From positions 1 through 63,266 of the forward strand of contig WXFD01000016.1 in assembly GCA_009877105.1 (NCBI GenBank): a DNA stretch of 63,266 nucleotides, in the 5' to 3' direction. This stretch comes from Bacteroidales bacterium (GTDB taxonomy: Bacteria > Bacteroidota > Bacteroidia > Bacteroidales > VadinHA17). The notes under the pieces are model-generated. The model saw nothing but the letters and a program-made list of their open reading frames with translations, made no database searches and was not told the origin of the DNA. The translations under genes and the position numbers were made by a program. Positions 35,121-44,178 of the stretch are shown in pieces (position 1 is the stretch's first letter; each line of letters begins with the position of its first letter).

Positions 35121-36725
35121 ATGAACAGAACCATAAAAATCAATCTTGGCGGGATACTGTTTCAGATCGAGGGAGAGGCATACAATATGCTGCGCGGATA
35201 TCTTAATGAGATTGACGCCAGGATAGGAAAACTTCCCGATGGTGCCGAGACCCTGGAAGACATTGAGGCCCGGATTGCAGAGATCTTTCAGTCGCAGGGT
35301 GCAGCGGCCGGAGTCATTTCCGCAGATAATGTCGGGGAAATGATAAAAATCATCGGCAGGCCGGAGGAGTTCGAAACAGGCGATGGTCAGGAGGGCAGGG
35401 CCAGGGAACATACAAGGGTGCCCCGCAGCCGGACACTCTACAGGAATCCCGGCGATTCCATAATAGGCGGTGTCTGCGGGGGACTGGGCTCATATCTTAA
35501 TATTGACCCGGTGTGGATCAGGGTGATCTTCATAGTCTTTGCTTTTTTCGCCGGGGTCGGGTTCTTCGTTTATCTTGCGCTCTGGATAGCACTGCCGATA
35601 GCAGACCCCGAAACAATTAAAAGGGAATCGTACATGAAAGGTGCTGATCATGCAGATTTCGGCTTGGAAAAGAGGTCCGTCGCCGGCACCACCGCCTCCC
35701 GTCATCCTGAAAATGCCTGCCCTGAACGTCTGGCCGGCGCACTGAATGAGATTCTCAGGGCAGGCGGGAAAATGCTCTTCATTGCGTTGAGGATATTCAT
35801 GGTTCTCCTGGGGCTGGCAATCCTTCTTTCAGGCTTCCTCGCACTGCTTGGATTGATCATGGTGTTCATCTTCAGATTTCCGGGTATTTATTCTCCCCAT
35901 GCCCATGGGCTGAATTTCTCCTGGCTATTCGATTTCCTGAAATATGCCGTCAATCCCGCAACCTTCCCATGGATACTGACCCTGACATTCATTGTGATGC
36001 TCATTCCTCTGCTGGCAATAATTTACCTGGGTATTAAAATGATTTTCTGGTTCAGGGCCAGGAACGGGATGATTTCACTCGCAGGGTTTCTCATCTGGCT
36101 GGTCTGTCTGGCTGCATTATCGGTCATTTTATTCAACGAAGGCATAGGCTATGCTGAAACAGCAAAAAAGGACGCCGGGGAAGTTCTGAAAAAAACGACG
36201 GGAAACATTTACATCTTAAGCGGCAATAAAATAAATGATATCAGATATGAGAGGGAAATCTCATTTCCATTCAGATTTTACCGCATGTATTTTACGGATG
36301 ATCTCAGCAATCCCTGCATTACTCCTTCCCTGGTAATCGGCAGATCGAATGATGATTACATTAAGATCAATGTCAGGAAACGTTCTTCGGGAAAGACCAG
36401 GTCTGAGGCCGCAGGCAGGATGGAGCAGCTTGCTTACAATTATTCCGTTGAGGGCGACACGATTTTCCTCGACGAGTATTTCAGAATCCCGGAAGAAAGA
36501 AAATGGTCATTCGACAACATTGTGGTAAGTCTGTACATCCCTGAAGGAACAAGGATCTGCTTCAGCCGGGGTACCGAAAACATGCTCCGCACTGATTGGA
36601 GCTGCAATTACGGCTGCAGCAAACCGGAAACATTAAGGGAATACGGAGCAAAAGAATCCGGGAAGCCTGAATCTGAATGGATAATGACGGAAGACGGACT
36701 GAGAAGTAGGTCCCTGGGGCAGTGA
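35121..36725 (+). CDS. PspC-domain multi-spanning membrane protein (long)
   Basis: 534 residues. Residues 1-95 repeat the N-terminal domain of the short PspC protein (INLGGILFQIEGEAY, LEDIEARIAEIF). A PspC domain follows (about 102-165; RTLYRNPGDSIIGGVCGGLG). Then come a linker and three or four membrane segments (about 213-340). The last 190 residues are soluble, mostly beta by appearance, with DTIFLDEYFRIPEERKW, resembling the periplasmic putative adhesin/DUF-type tail of such proteins. Last gene of the operon, 29 bp after PadR. Inferred role: sensing or buffering envelope stress. Confidence 0.87.
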   Translation: MNRTIKINLGGILFQIEGEAYNMLRGYLNEIDARIGKLPDGAETLEDIEARIAEIFQSQGAAAGVISADNVGEMIKIIGRPEEFETGDGQEGRAREHTRVPRSRTLYRNPGDSIIGGVCGGLGSYLNIDPVWIRVIFIVFAFFAGVGFFVYLALWIALPIADPETIKRESYMKGADHADFGLEKRSVAGTTASRHPENACPERLAGALNEILRAGGKMLFIALRIFMVLLGLAILLSGFLALLGLIMVFIFRFPGIYSPHAHGLNFSWLFDFLKYAVNPATFPWILTLTFIVMLIPLLAIIYLGIKMIFWFRARNGMISLAGFLIWLVCLAALSVILFNEGIGYAETAKKDAGEVLKKTTGNIYILSGNKINDIRYEREISFPFRFYRMYFTDDLSNPCITPSLVIGRSNDDYIKINVRKRSSGKTRSEAAGRMEQLAYNYSVEGDTIFLDEYFRIPEERKWSFDNIVVSLYIPEGTRICFSRGTENMLRTDWSCNYGCSKPETLREYGAKESGKPESEWIMTEDGLRSRSLGQ

Positions 36726-36949
36726 TCCGGATAATTACTTCTCTTTTCCGGTCGTGCATTTTTATGAAAGGGCGGCGGCTGCTCCGGCAATGATCCCCAG
36801 GTTCCGGCCGGATAACCGGTTTGATATCCTGCCCTGATATCCACCTGAAAGCTCAGATATGCAAAGGTTAAATGACTCATTCACTGTGGTCTTCTGCACT
36901 TCACCGGGAAGTCAGTGCAATAAAGGAACCACACGAGCCGAATTTCTAT

Positions 36950-36957
36950 TACCTTTG
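36950..36957 (+). promoter_or_regulatory. -7 box TACCTTTG for the GH92 gene
   Basis: Perfect TAnnTTTG 26 bp before the GH92 ATG at 36984. No TTG at the usual -33 distance. Confidence 0.4.
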
Positions 36958-36983
36958 AGAATGATCTGACTAAAACAAATCCT

Positions 36984-39341
36984 ATGAAAACGCATAAAGG
37001 TTATTTACTTCTGCCTGTTGTAGCGGCACTGGCTATCGTTTCCTGTCAGCCGGGCAGGAAAGCGGCCGTTCCCGAAGATCTCACCCGATATGTCGATCCG
37101 CTGATCGGCACCGCACACTGCAGGTGGTTCCATGTTGCCCCCGGTGCAAGTCCGTTCGGAATGGCCAAACCCGGTCCCTCAACCGACGGGCACCTTGGAA
37201 ATTTAAGCGGATGGGAGGCAGTTGGCTATGATTTCAGGCACAAGTCGATTGAAGGTTTTCCCAATTTCCATGAATTCCAGGTTGGCGGGGTTGTTTTCAT
37301 GCCAACGACAGGTGAGTTAAGGACCGTTCCGGGCGATGTTGACTCAGCTTCAGGAGGTTATCGGTCATTTTTTGACAAGAAAGATGAAATCCTGGAGCCA
37401 GGTTACTATTCCGTAATTCTGAAAGACTATGGCATAAAGGCTGAGCTTACATCAACTCCCAGGGTCAGTTTTCACCGCTACACATTTCCTGCAGGCGACC
37501 GGTCGAATATTATTTTTGATATCGGCAACAGGCAGGGTGAAAGCGGTGAAGTGACGGATGCCCGGGTCTGGTTAAGTGATGACGGGCGGGTTGAGGGATT
37601 TGTTGAGACATACCCGGAATATGTAAAGAAGTACCAGACGGGAGCCAGTGTAAAGATGTTCTTTTCGGCCATTGCTGATAAGTCGCCCGTGTCGTGGGGT
37701 GTATTCAACGGCCCGGAAGTAAGGCATGGAGAGAAGGAAACTTCGGGCCGCGGAGCCGGGTTGTATCTTACCTGCAAAACCACCGGGAATGAAAGCATCA
37801 CAATAAAGGCAGGATTATCATACACATCAGTTGAGAATGCGCGCCTGAATCTTGAAACTGAAGCAAAGGATATGGGTTTTGATGAGGCCCGGGAGAAAGC
37901 CCGCGATGCCTGGAACTCATATCTTGGCAGGATAAGGGTTGAAGGCGGCAGTGCCGCAGACAGGATCAAGTTTTACACCGGGCTTTATCATGCTTTGCTT
38001 GGCCGGGGGCTGGCAAGCGACGTTAACGGGGCATATCCGAAGCATGATGGAAGCATTGGGCAGATACCTGCCGGGCCAGACAATAAGCCGCAGTTTAATT
38101 TTTACAACACCGATGCCATCTGGGGCGGTCAGTGGAACCTGATTCAGCTCTGGGCCCTTGCATATCCCGAATATCTTACTGATTTTGTAAAGACGCATCT
38201 CACCGTTTACCAGGATGCCGGATGGCTTGGCGACGGTCTTGCCTGCAGCAGGTACGTATCGGGTGTTGGCACCAACCAGGTGCCCCTGGCGATTGCTGCG
38301 GCGTACCAGTGCGGTATAAGGGATTTTGATATTCAGAAAGGCTATGAAGCTTCCCTTAAAAATGAAATAGGTTCAGAGAATCGTCCCTTCGGGGCCGGGA
38401 AGGCAGATGTGGGAAAGTTCGTTAAATACGGGTATGTTCCCTATCTTGCAAAGGGGGAGGGACCCGATGAACGCTGGAAATTCTCATGTTCCCATACCCT
38501 TGAGTATTCCTTCACGTCCTTTGCTGTGGCCCAGATGGCAAAATCACTCGGCAGGGAAGAAGATTACAGGCTTCTTACCGATCTTTCGCATGGCTGGGAA
38601 CGGATCTTCCATCCGCAGCGGAAACTGATGTGGCCGAAGCTTGAGAACGGAAAGTTCGTCGAGAATTTCGATGCTGCGGTGCCTCACGACGGCTTCCAGG
38701 AAGGCAACGCCTTCCAGTATTCGTTCTATGTCCCGCACGATCCTGAGGGTATTGTTGCCAAAATCGGCAGGGAAGAATTCAACAGCCGCCTCGACAGTAC
38801 ATTTGTTATTTCACGAAAAGACATTTTCGGAGGGGGTACCGAGATACACGCATTCGCCGGGATCACAAAGCCTTATAATCATGGCAACCAGCCATGCCTG
38901 CATACTTCCTGGCTTTTCAACCACTCAGGAAGGCCCTCAAAAACACAGATGTGGGTAAGGGCAATACTGAATGATTTTTACGGAACGGAGGGTATCCATG
39001 GTTATGGCTACGGACAGGACGAGGACCAGGGACAGCTCGGGGCATGGTATGTCATGTCGGCGATGGGGCTTTTTGATGTTAAGGGATTAACAGATACCGA
39101 TCCTTCATTCGGTATAGGCAGCCCGCTGTTTGACAGGGTGACTGTTACTCTGAACAACAGGTATTTCAAAGGCAGGGAGTTCGTTATCGAAACAGAAAAC
39201 AATTCTGCTGATAACCCCTATATCCAGGAAGTTTCAGTGAATGGAAAAATATTGTCCTCGGTTTTCGTGCCTTTCACCGACATTACCGGCGGAGGGAAGA
39301 TGGTGATCAAACTTGGGAACACTCCAAAAGACCTGCCATAG
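36984..39341 (+). CDS. GH92-family alpha-mannosidase lipoprotein
   Basis: 785 residues. Lipobox AIVSC, lipidated Cys21. The N-terminal beta-sandwich opens with RYVDPLIGTAHC and contains GASPFGMAKPGPSTDG; the catalytic (alpha/alpha)6 region contains NFYNTDAIWGGQWNL and YGYGQDEDQGQLGAWYVMSA, with the acidic EDQGQ signature of GH92. These calcium-dependent enzymes remove alpha-linked mannose from N-glycans and similar glycans. Located at the cell surface or periplasm. Precedes a short fragment gene and the convergent GH20 gene, with which it may form a host- or algal-glycan degradation unit. Confidence 0.93.
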   Translation: MKTHKGYLLLPVVAALAIVSCQPGRKAAVPEDLTRYVDPLIGTAHCRWFHVAPGASPFGMAKPGPSTDGHLGNLSGWEAVGYDFRHKSIEGFPNFHEFQVGGVVFMPTTGELRTVPGDVDSASGGYRSFFDKKDEILEPGYYSVILKDYGIKAELTSTPRVSFHRYTFPAGDRSNIIFDIGNRQGESGEVTDARVWLSDDGRVEGFVETYPEYVKKYQTGASVKMFFSAIADKSPVSWGVFNGPEVRHGEKETSGRGAGLYLTCKTTGNESITIKAGLSYTSVENARLNLETEAKDMGFDEAREKARDAWNSYLGRIRVEGGSAADRIKFYTGLYHALLGRGLASDVNGAYPKHDGSIGQIPAGPDNKPQFNFYNTDAIWGGQWNLIQLWALAYPEYLTDFVKTHLTVYQDAGWLGDGLACSRYVSGVGTNQVPLAIAAAYQCGIRDFDIQKGYEASLKNEIGSENRPFGAGKADVGKFVKYGYVPYLAKGEGPDERWKFSCSHTLEYSFTSFAVAQMAKSLGREEDYRLLTDLSHGWERIFHPQRKLMWPKLENGKFVENFDAAVPHDGFQEGNAFQYSFYVPHDPEGIVAKIGREEFNSRLDSTFVISRKDIFGGGTEIHAFAGITKPYNHGNQPCLHTSWLFNHSGRPSKTQMWVRAILNDFYGTEGIHGYGYGQDEDQGQLGAWYVMSAMGLFDVKGLTDTDPSFGIGSPLFDRVTVTLNNRYFKGREFVIETENNSADNPYIQEVSVNGKILSSVFVPFTDITGGGKMVIKLGNTPKDLP

Positions 39342-39342
39342 A

Positions 39343-39495
39343 ATGAAATCCGGCCAGAATTATCCTGAACCGGCCTGGGCAAGACTTGTTTCGCTTTTCT
39401 GCCACCCGTTTCTTACAATACCGCTTTTTGTGGCAATAATGATGTTCGCCTTCAATGACGTCTGGGAAGCCGCAAACAGCATTTGGCTCCATTAA
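39343..39495 (+). pseudogene. 50-residue membrane-protein fragment
   Basis: ATG at 39343, directly after the GH92 stop. It encodes a basic N-terminus, then one hydrophobic segment (LVSLFCHPFLTIPLFVAIMM) and a stop after SIWLH. The FCHPF-plus-hydrophobic pattern resembles the beginning of larger Bacteroidota membrane proteins (PAP2-like), so this may be a truncated remnant; a real 50-residue peptide is also possible. No continuation is seen before the GH20 end at 39536. Confidence 0.3.
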
Positions 39496-39535
39496 TGGTC
39501 CAACGGAAAACATCCCGGTTATTTCTGTCTTAATC

Positions 39536-41914
39536 TTATTGCGGGATGAAGGGTTTCCTTTTCTGTACCTTCGTTATTCCGGCCAGCATTATGGCATTGC
39601 TTTTCATCGGTTCTGTAACTACCTTTACGTAATCCTGCTGCAGGGTCTGGTAATTGGTTGTTCCGCAAAGGTTTATTTCTTTGATCACCTTCCCGAACCT
39701 GGTGTTTGTCCATTCGAAGGCAAAAAAGGTAACAGGGGGATACCGGCCCTCTTCCGAACATGGCACCGGGTCGGCCATATAGCAATAGGCACTCTGCGGC
39801 GAGCCTGTATTGCCCTGGAGCCGGTCAATGCTCTTTTCCCCGCCCGGGTTCCATTCCAGGATATTGACCCCGTACTGAACAGGAATGATCTCCTTAAAGC
39901 CATCCTCATAAATGATCTCATACCATCCGAGGAGATCCGCCGAATCGAAAAAGTTGGGAATATTGAAATAGGCTTTCTGGTTAGCGGCGGGCAAGGCGCA
40001 TGCATGCAGGAATATGAGGCTGCTTACATCCTCATCTATGACGATCCCGTTAACCTGGTCGGGCAGGTGGACGGGACCGGTTCCGGCAGAACCCACTGCA
40101 ACGAGCATATTGCCGTAAGTGCCGGCAGGATTGACCATCCTGAAATAAAGCGGACCCTTTTTTATTTCGTCTGTCAACAGCCCGCGCAGATCCATGTTGA
40201 ATGCTTCTGTGCCGGCGGTCATGTTGGCATATTGCGAAATATCCACAGGCATCAGGGGATCACCGTCCCTTCCCGGTATTCTGGCACCATGCAGATCCTC
40301 CCTTACCGTACTCATCGCCTCCCTTACAACCGACCCCAGCTCCGGCAGGCTGATGCCATGCGGTGACCATAACAGGTTGGCGCATCCCATAAAATCAAGA
40401 AGAAGATCTTTTCCGAAATTGAATTCATTCGTCGAGGCCCACGAAGAGGGAGCTCCTCCTGCAAGATTATTTTTCCCCGACCGTTCTTCCCAGTTGGTGA
40501 TTGCCGGGGTAAAATTGCCGTAAACCTGTGTGAACCCGAAATCATTTAGGTCCTTCTCCTTTTTTTCACTGTCCCAGAACCAGTTAAAGATAAGAATATC
40601 CTTGGGTATCAATTCTTTCACCACTTCCGGCCTTACCGCTCCCGGTGTCCGGTATTTAATGCCGGTTGATGAAGTCCAGTCCATAAAGAGTGTATCGCGC
40701 ACGCTTTCGAGAAGGTAATCGCCCCACATTGCCGTCCTGATTCCCTTACCGGTAAAATATCCGTGTATCTTTTTCACATCTTCTGCAAACAGGACAGAAT
40801 AATCCTTATCCCTGCATACCGGACAAACTCCCAAAGGCGCTCCCCACCATTCATCATGCCCGATGTGCACCATTTTCGGTTTCATCACTTCGACATATTC
40901 ATCGTACACGTCAAACATAAGTTCATATGATGCAGGATTTGAAGGGCAGTAGGTATCGGGCCAGATATCACCCGGATATTCCGCCAGTTCCGGATGGCGT
41001 GTAAGAAGGTAATACGCATGGGTAAGGGATGGAATTTCAGGGATAACCTCAATGAAGTTACGGTTTGAAAGTTCCACAATATTCCTTATATCGGCTTTTT
41101 CAAGTATATGGCCGTCGCCGGCGTCATGATGACTGGAGTTCTTCACCTCGCCATGAGGGCCCTCGGTGGAATTTGACCGGGTATATTGCATGTATTTTGA
41201 GAATTCGACCCATCCGGCATTGACCTCAGGGTGTCTGTCGAGCCTCATGCAGTTAACTTCCATTATCAGTTTGTTGAATTTGTAAAGCGCCATGAAATCC
41301 CTGATGAACCTGTTAAAGAATGGGATATTATCAGGTCCCGGTACATATAGTCTTATTCCCCTGAATGGCATTTGCGGCCAGTCCCTCACCCTGATGCCCG
41401 TGACGGTGTTCCCGTTTCCGTTCCTTATCAGCTGGCGCAGGCTCTGCAGCCCGTAAAATGCCCCGGCATCGTCCCAGCCGGCAACTACGACAAGACCTGC
41501 ATCCACATGAAGCAGGTAGCCTTCCGGCCCGGGATTGCGCGATGTTAATTCAAGCTTTCCTGACTGACAATATTTTTTCACCAGCGGATTACCGGCGGTA
41601 CCCATCAGAATTACCTTCTTATTTTCCGGCAAAGTGGCTGCCCTTTCAGTTTTCACCGCTATGCTGTATTTTGAACTTAATTCACCCGAAAGTGACCTGG
41701 CCAGGAACATGTCATTTTCTGAGGCGTTTACCGGTACAATAATAACTGCTTCCTCACTGAGCGGGAATTCCTCTCCGGTCAGCTGCATTTCCCGGGGAAT
41801 CGGAAAAACTATGGGCTTTTTAAGTTCCTGCCCCTCCAATAATAAAGCAGATGACATCATAGCAAAAAAGACACCAGCCGGTATCAATCCTGAAAAACTG
41901 GATAAAAGCTTCAT
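39536..41914 (-). CDS. GH20-family beta-N-acetylhexosaminidase
   Basis: 792 residues. Signal peptide (residues 1-28). An N-terminal GH20b-like domain (about 35-180; ending in DAGAFYGLQSLRQLI) precedes the TIM barrel, which begins at WPQMPFRGIRLY. The catalytic Asp-Glu pair is Asp354-Glu355 in HIGHDEWWG. A C-terminal beta domain of about 200 residues follows. Releases terminal GlcNAc or GalNAc from glycans; periplasmic or secreted. Convergent with GH92. Its product GlcNAc is a plausible feedstock for the exported deacetylase/PLP cluster 2-17 kb away. Confidence 0.92.
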   Translation of the reverse strand: MKLLSSFSGLIPAGVFFAMMSSALLLEGQELKKPIVFPIPREMQLTGEEFPLSEEAVIIVPVNASENDMFLARSLSGELSSKYSIAVKTERAATLPENKKVILMGTAGNPLVKKYCQSGKLELTSRNPGPEGYLLHVDAGLVVVAGWDDAGAFYGLQSLRQLIRNGNGNTVTGIRVRDWPQMPFRGIRLYVPGPDNIPFFNRFIRDFMALYKFNKLIMEVNCMRLDRHPEVNAGWVEFSKYMQYTRSNSTEGPHGEVKNSSHHDAGDGHILEKADIRNIVELSNRNFIEVIPEIPSLTHAYYLLTRHPELAEYPGDIWPDTYCPSNPASYELMFDVYDEYVEVMKPKMVHIGHDEWWGAPLGVCPVCRDKDYSVLFAEDVKKIHGYFTGKGIRTAMWGDYLLESVRDTLFMDWTSSTGIKYRTPGAVRPEVVKELIPKDILIFNWFWDSEKKEKDLNDFGFTQVYGNFTPAITNWEERSGKNNLAGGAPSSWASTNEFNFGKDLLLDFMGCANLLWSPHGISLPELGSVVREAMSTVREDLHGARIPGRDGDPLMPVDISQYANMTAGTEAFNMDLRGLLTDEIKKGPLYFRMVNPAGTYGNMLVAVGSAGTGPVHLPDQVNGIVIDEDVSSLIFLHACALPAANQKAYFNIPNFFDSADLLGWYEIIYEDGFKEIIPVQYGVNILEWNPGGEKSIDRLQGNTGSPQSAYCYMADPVPCSEEGRYPPVTFFAFEWTNTRFGKVIKEINLCGTTNYQTLQQDYVKVVTEPMKSNAIMLAGITKVQKRKPFIPQ

Positions 41915-42139
41915 ATTTTCATTGTTTTGAATTGTCAGTTTTCATCATTCATTTAATTACCTGTCCTGATACCAATCCGTTACCGCGAAAGGAAACGTTC
42001 AGGTCCGGTTCTGTTTTCCAAAAGATAAATAACCTGCCGGAGTTATCTCCTGAGGCTCGGAACAGGTTCAGGGCCGCGAGAACAAATTAATAAAAAAAAG
42101 CGGCAGTTCTTACCATCCCTGAAAATCTTTAAAATTATC

Positions 42140-42198
42140 CCTCAACCACCGAAATAAACATATCGTATTCTCTAAATAATTACATTTGTTGGTTGAGG
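42140..42198. promoter_or_regulatory. -7 box TACATTTG and flanking inverted repeat
   Basis: TACATTTG at 42181-42188 fits the -7 consensus for the haem/PD40 gene (ATG 42241). A perfect 9-bp inverted repeat CCTCAACCA (42140-42148) / TGGTTGAGG (42190-42198) brackets it and could be an operator. The rest of the gap 41915-42240 shows nothing recognisable. Confidence 0.4.
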
Positions 42199-42240
42199 TA
42201 TCCGGCCGGGAATGTTATATTTGAAACTGATAATTTCAAT

Positions 42241-43959
42241 ATGAACAAATCAAAGAATATTCTGCTGACATTATTCCTTGCTGCTGTTTGCATTGCAGTG
42301 ATTCTGCTTGCCCGGACAAACAGTTCCGGGAGGAATATCACAATATTGAATCCGTTCAACGATGCACTATTTCCTGCTGAATTTCCTGCTCCTGCCTTTG
42401 AATGGAGAAGCCAGCTGCAGGATCCGTCGCCCTGGGAAGTCACACTTTCTGTAAGGAAGAATGATTATTCGATAACGGACATTACGGATAAAACCATCTG
42501 GAGACCTGAAGAGCCAGCATGGGACAGTATTAAAAAATTGTCGGAGAACGGGAAGATCTTTTTCCGGGTAAGGAAACACGGAAACGGAGGACGGGGCAAA
42601 CAGGTTGTTTTCAGGATCAGTCCTGATTCTGTCGGGGCCACGGTTCTTTACAGGCAGATGCCGATACCATTTGTACTGGCCGAAAGGGAGCTCGAATCGA
42701 TGAATTATATGCTGATTGATCCGGGCAGTCCCTCTCCGCCTCACATTGCCATGAAAGGTTTCCCGGTCTGTGGGAATTGTCACTCTTTTTCAGATGATGG
42801 TAAACTCCTCGGACTGGATCTGGATGCAGGCAGGAGGGATAAAGGAGGTTATTTCCTTACTGCAATCAGTGATACGGTTGTATTTGATTCCGACAATTTC
42901 ATGTCGTGGTCCAAGCATGAAAAAAGGAGTACTTTCGGGTTGTTCTCGAAAATTTCACCCGACGGAAGATATGTGGTCACAACACTCAAGGACCGTGTTG
43001 TTGCCGAAAACCCGCCGCTCAACTCAGCTGAAAACTTTGCATACTCCCAATTGTTCTTTCCGGTTAACGGACATCTGGCAATTTATGACAGGGAATTGAA
43101 AACACTGAACGATCTTCCCGGCGCCAATCTGGAGGAATTTGTTCAAAGCAACGCCTTCTGGACGCCTGACGGCAAATCAATTGTATTCTCAAGGGCAAAG
43201 GCATTGCCCAGGAGTGACAATGTGTACGAAATCACGGTTTCTGACAGGGAAGTCCTCGATTCATTCGTTTCAGGCAAGAAGCCATTCAGGTATGACATCT
43301 GCATTATTCCGTTCAACAATGGTAAGGGCGGTACTGCAGTTCCCGTGAAAGGAGCCTCAGGGAACGGGAAAAGCAATTATTTCCCGACAGTTTCACCCGA
43401 CGGAAAATGGATAATATATTGCCAGGCCAATAGTTTCATGAACCTGATGCCCGACAGCAGGCTTTACATCGTGCCTTTAAAGGGAGGCACTCCGCGATTG
43501 CTCGATTGTAACATGTACGCGATGAATTCCTGGCATTCGTGGTCGCCGAACGGGAAATGGATAATATTCTCATCAAAAGGACTGAATATCTATACCGATC
43601 TATTCCTTTCTCATATTGATAAAAAGGGAAATGCCTCCATTCCCGTGCTTGTTGACCGGGCCAGGGAGTATCAGCGAGTCTGCAATTACCCTGAGTTCAT
43701 TAACCGCAATCCTAAAAACAAGTTCAGCATGAAATATGATTATGTTGAACTGGCTCATATCAGGTATGCCCTGAGGGACAAAGACCCTGAAAAAGCAAGG
43801 CAGTTGTTTTACAGGCTGATCAAACAGGATCCTTTCATGTTCAGCGAGGACTATTCAGAGCTCAGCGGTTTTCTTTACCGCATGGGCCTGAAGGAAGAAG
43901 CGGTTAAATATGCTGAAATAGCCGCCAAATCCCTGAAGTCAAATATTGAAGCCGACTGA
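42241..43959 (+). CDS. Exported PD40/TolB-like beta-propeller with a single c-type haem motif
   Basis: 572 residues from ATG 42241 (MNKSKNILLTLFLAAVCIAV), downstream of a -7 box at 42181; the open frame continues further upstream without a good start. N-terminal membrane anchor or signal. Residue 177-181 is CGNCH, a CxxCH covalent haem site, embedded in PHIAMKGFPVCGNCHSFS. Propeller blades follow with SPDGKWIIY and SPNGKWIIF. C-terminal 80 residues look TPR-like (KARQLFYRLIKQDP, EEAVKYAEIAAKS). Inferred: periplasmic, electron transfer or haem-linked sensing. Similar haem-plus-PD40 proteins occur in Bacteroidota without known role. Confidence 0.8.
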   Translation: MNKSKNILLTLFLAAVCIAVILLARTNSSGRNITILNPFNDALFPAEFPAPAFEWRSQLQDPSPWEVTLSVRKNDYSITDITDKTIWRPEEPAWDSIKKLSENGKIFFRVRKHGNGGRGKQVVFRISPDSVGATVLYRQMPIPFVLAERELESMNYMLIDPGSPSPPHIAMKGFPVCGNCHSFSDDGKLLGLDLDAGRRDKGGYFLTAISDTVVFDSDNFMSWSKHEKRSTFGLFSKISPDGRYVVTTLKDRVVAENPPLNSAENFAYSQLFFPVNGHLAIYDRELKTLNDLPGANLEEFVQSNAFWTPDGKSIVFSRAKALPRSDNVYEITVSDREVLDSFVSGKKPFRYDICIIPFNNGKGGTAVPVKGASGNGKSNYFPTVSPDGKWIIYCQANSFMNLMPDSRLYIVPLKGGTPRLLDCNMYAMNSWHSWSPNGKWIIFSSKGLNIYTDLFLSHIDKKGNASIPVLVDRAREYQRVCNYPEFINRNPKNKFSMKYDYVELAHIRYALRDKDPEKARQLFYRLIKQDPFMFSEDYSELSGFLYRMGLKEEAVKYAEIAAKSLKSNIEAD

Positions 43960-44093
43960 TCCTTCATATGTTACCAGGCAGATCTTGCACGGAAACTGAT
44001 CAACACAACTGGTTTTATCAATGTCCCGGCCATACGGTCAGGGCCGGTCAATGTTAAAAAAACCTAATTTCTGGGTGCGATAGATAATTTAAG

Positions 44094-44101
44094 TATATTT
44101 G
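44094..44101 (+). promoter_or_regulatory. -7 box TATATTTG upstream of the SMP-30/deacetylase operon
   Basis: Perfect TAnnTTTG. Predicted start near 44108; ATG of the first gene at 44179 gives a leader of about 70 nt that contains the hairpin at 44132-44156. No TTG at ideal -33 spacing. Confidence 0.5.
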
Positions 44102-44131
44102 TTCATCAACAGTTCTTTCATGAAAATCGCC

Positions 44132-44156
44132 CCTGCATAACAGCATGTTATGCAGG
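44132..44156 (+). promoter_or_regulatory. Perfect 10-bp hairpin in the 5' leader of the operon
   Basis: CCTGCATAAC-AGCAT-GTTATGCAGG, a perfect 10-bp stem with a 5-nt loop, 22 nt upstream of the ATG at 44179. As DNA it is a 25-bp operator-like palindrome; as RNA a stem next to the translation start. No T-run follows, so it is not a terminator. Confidence 0.7.
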
Positions 44157-44178
44157 AGAAACCTGAAAACTAACCAAT

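Noticed and set aside
39455..40366. 303-codon + strand frame
   Set aside because: Antisense to the confident GH20 gene; no recognisable family.
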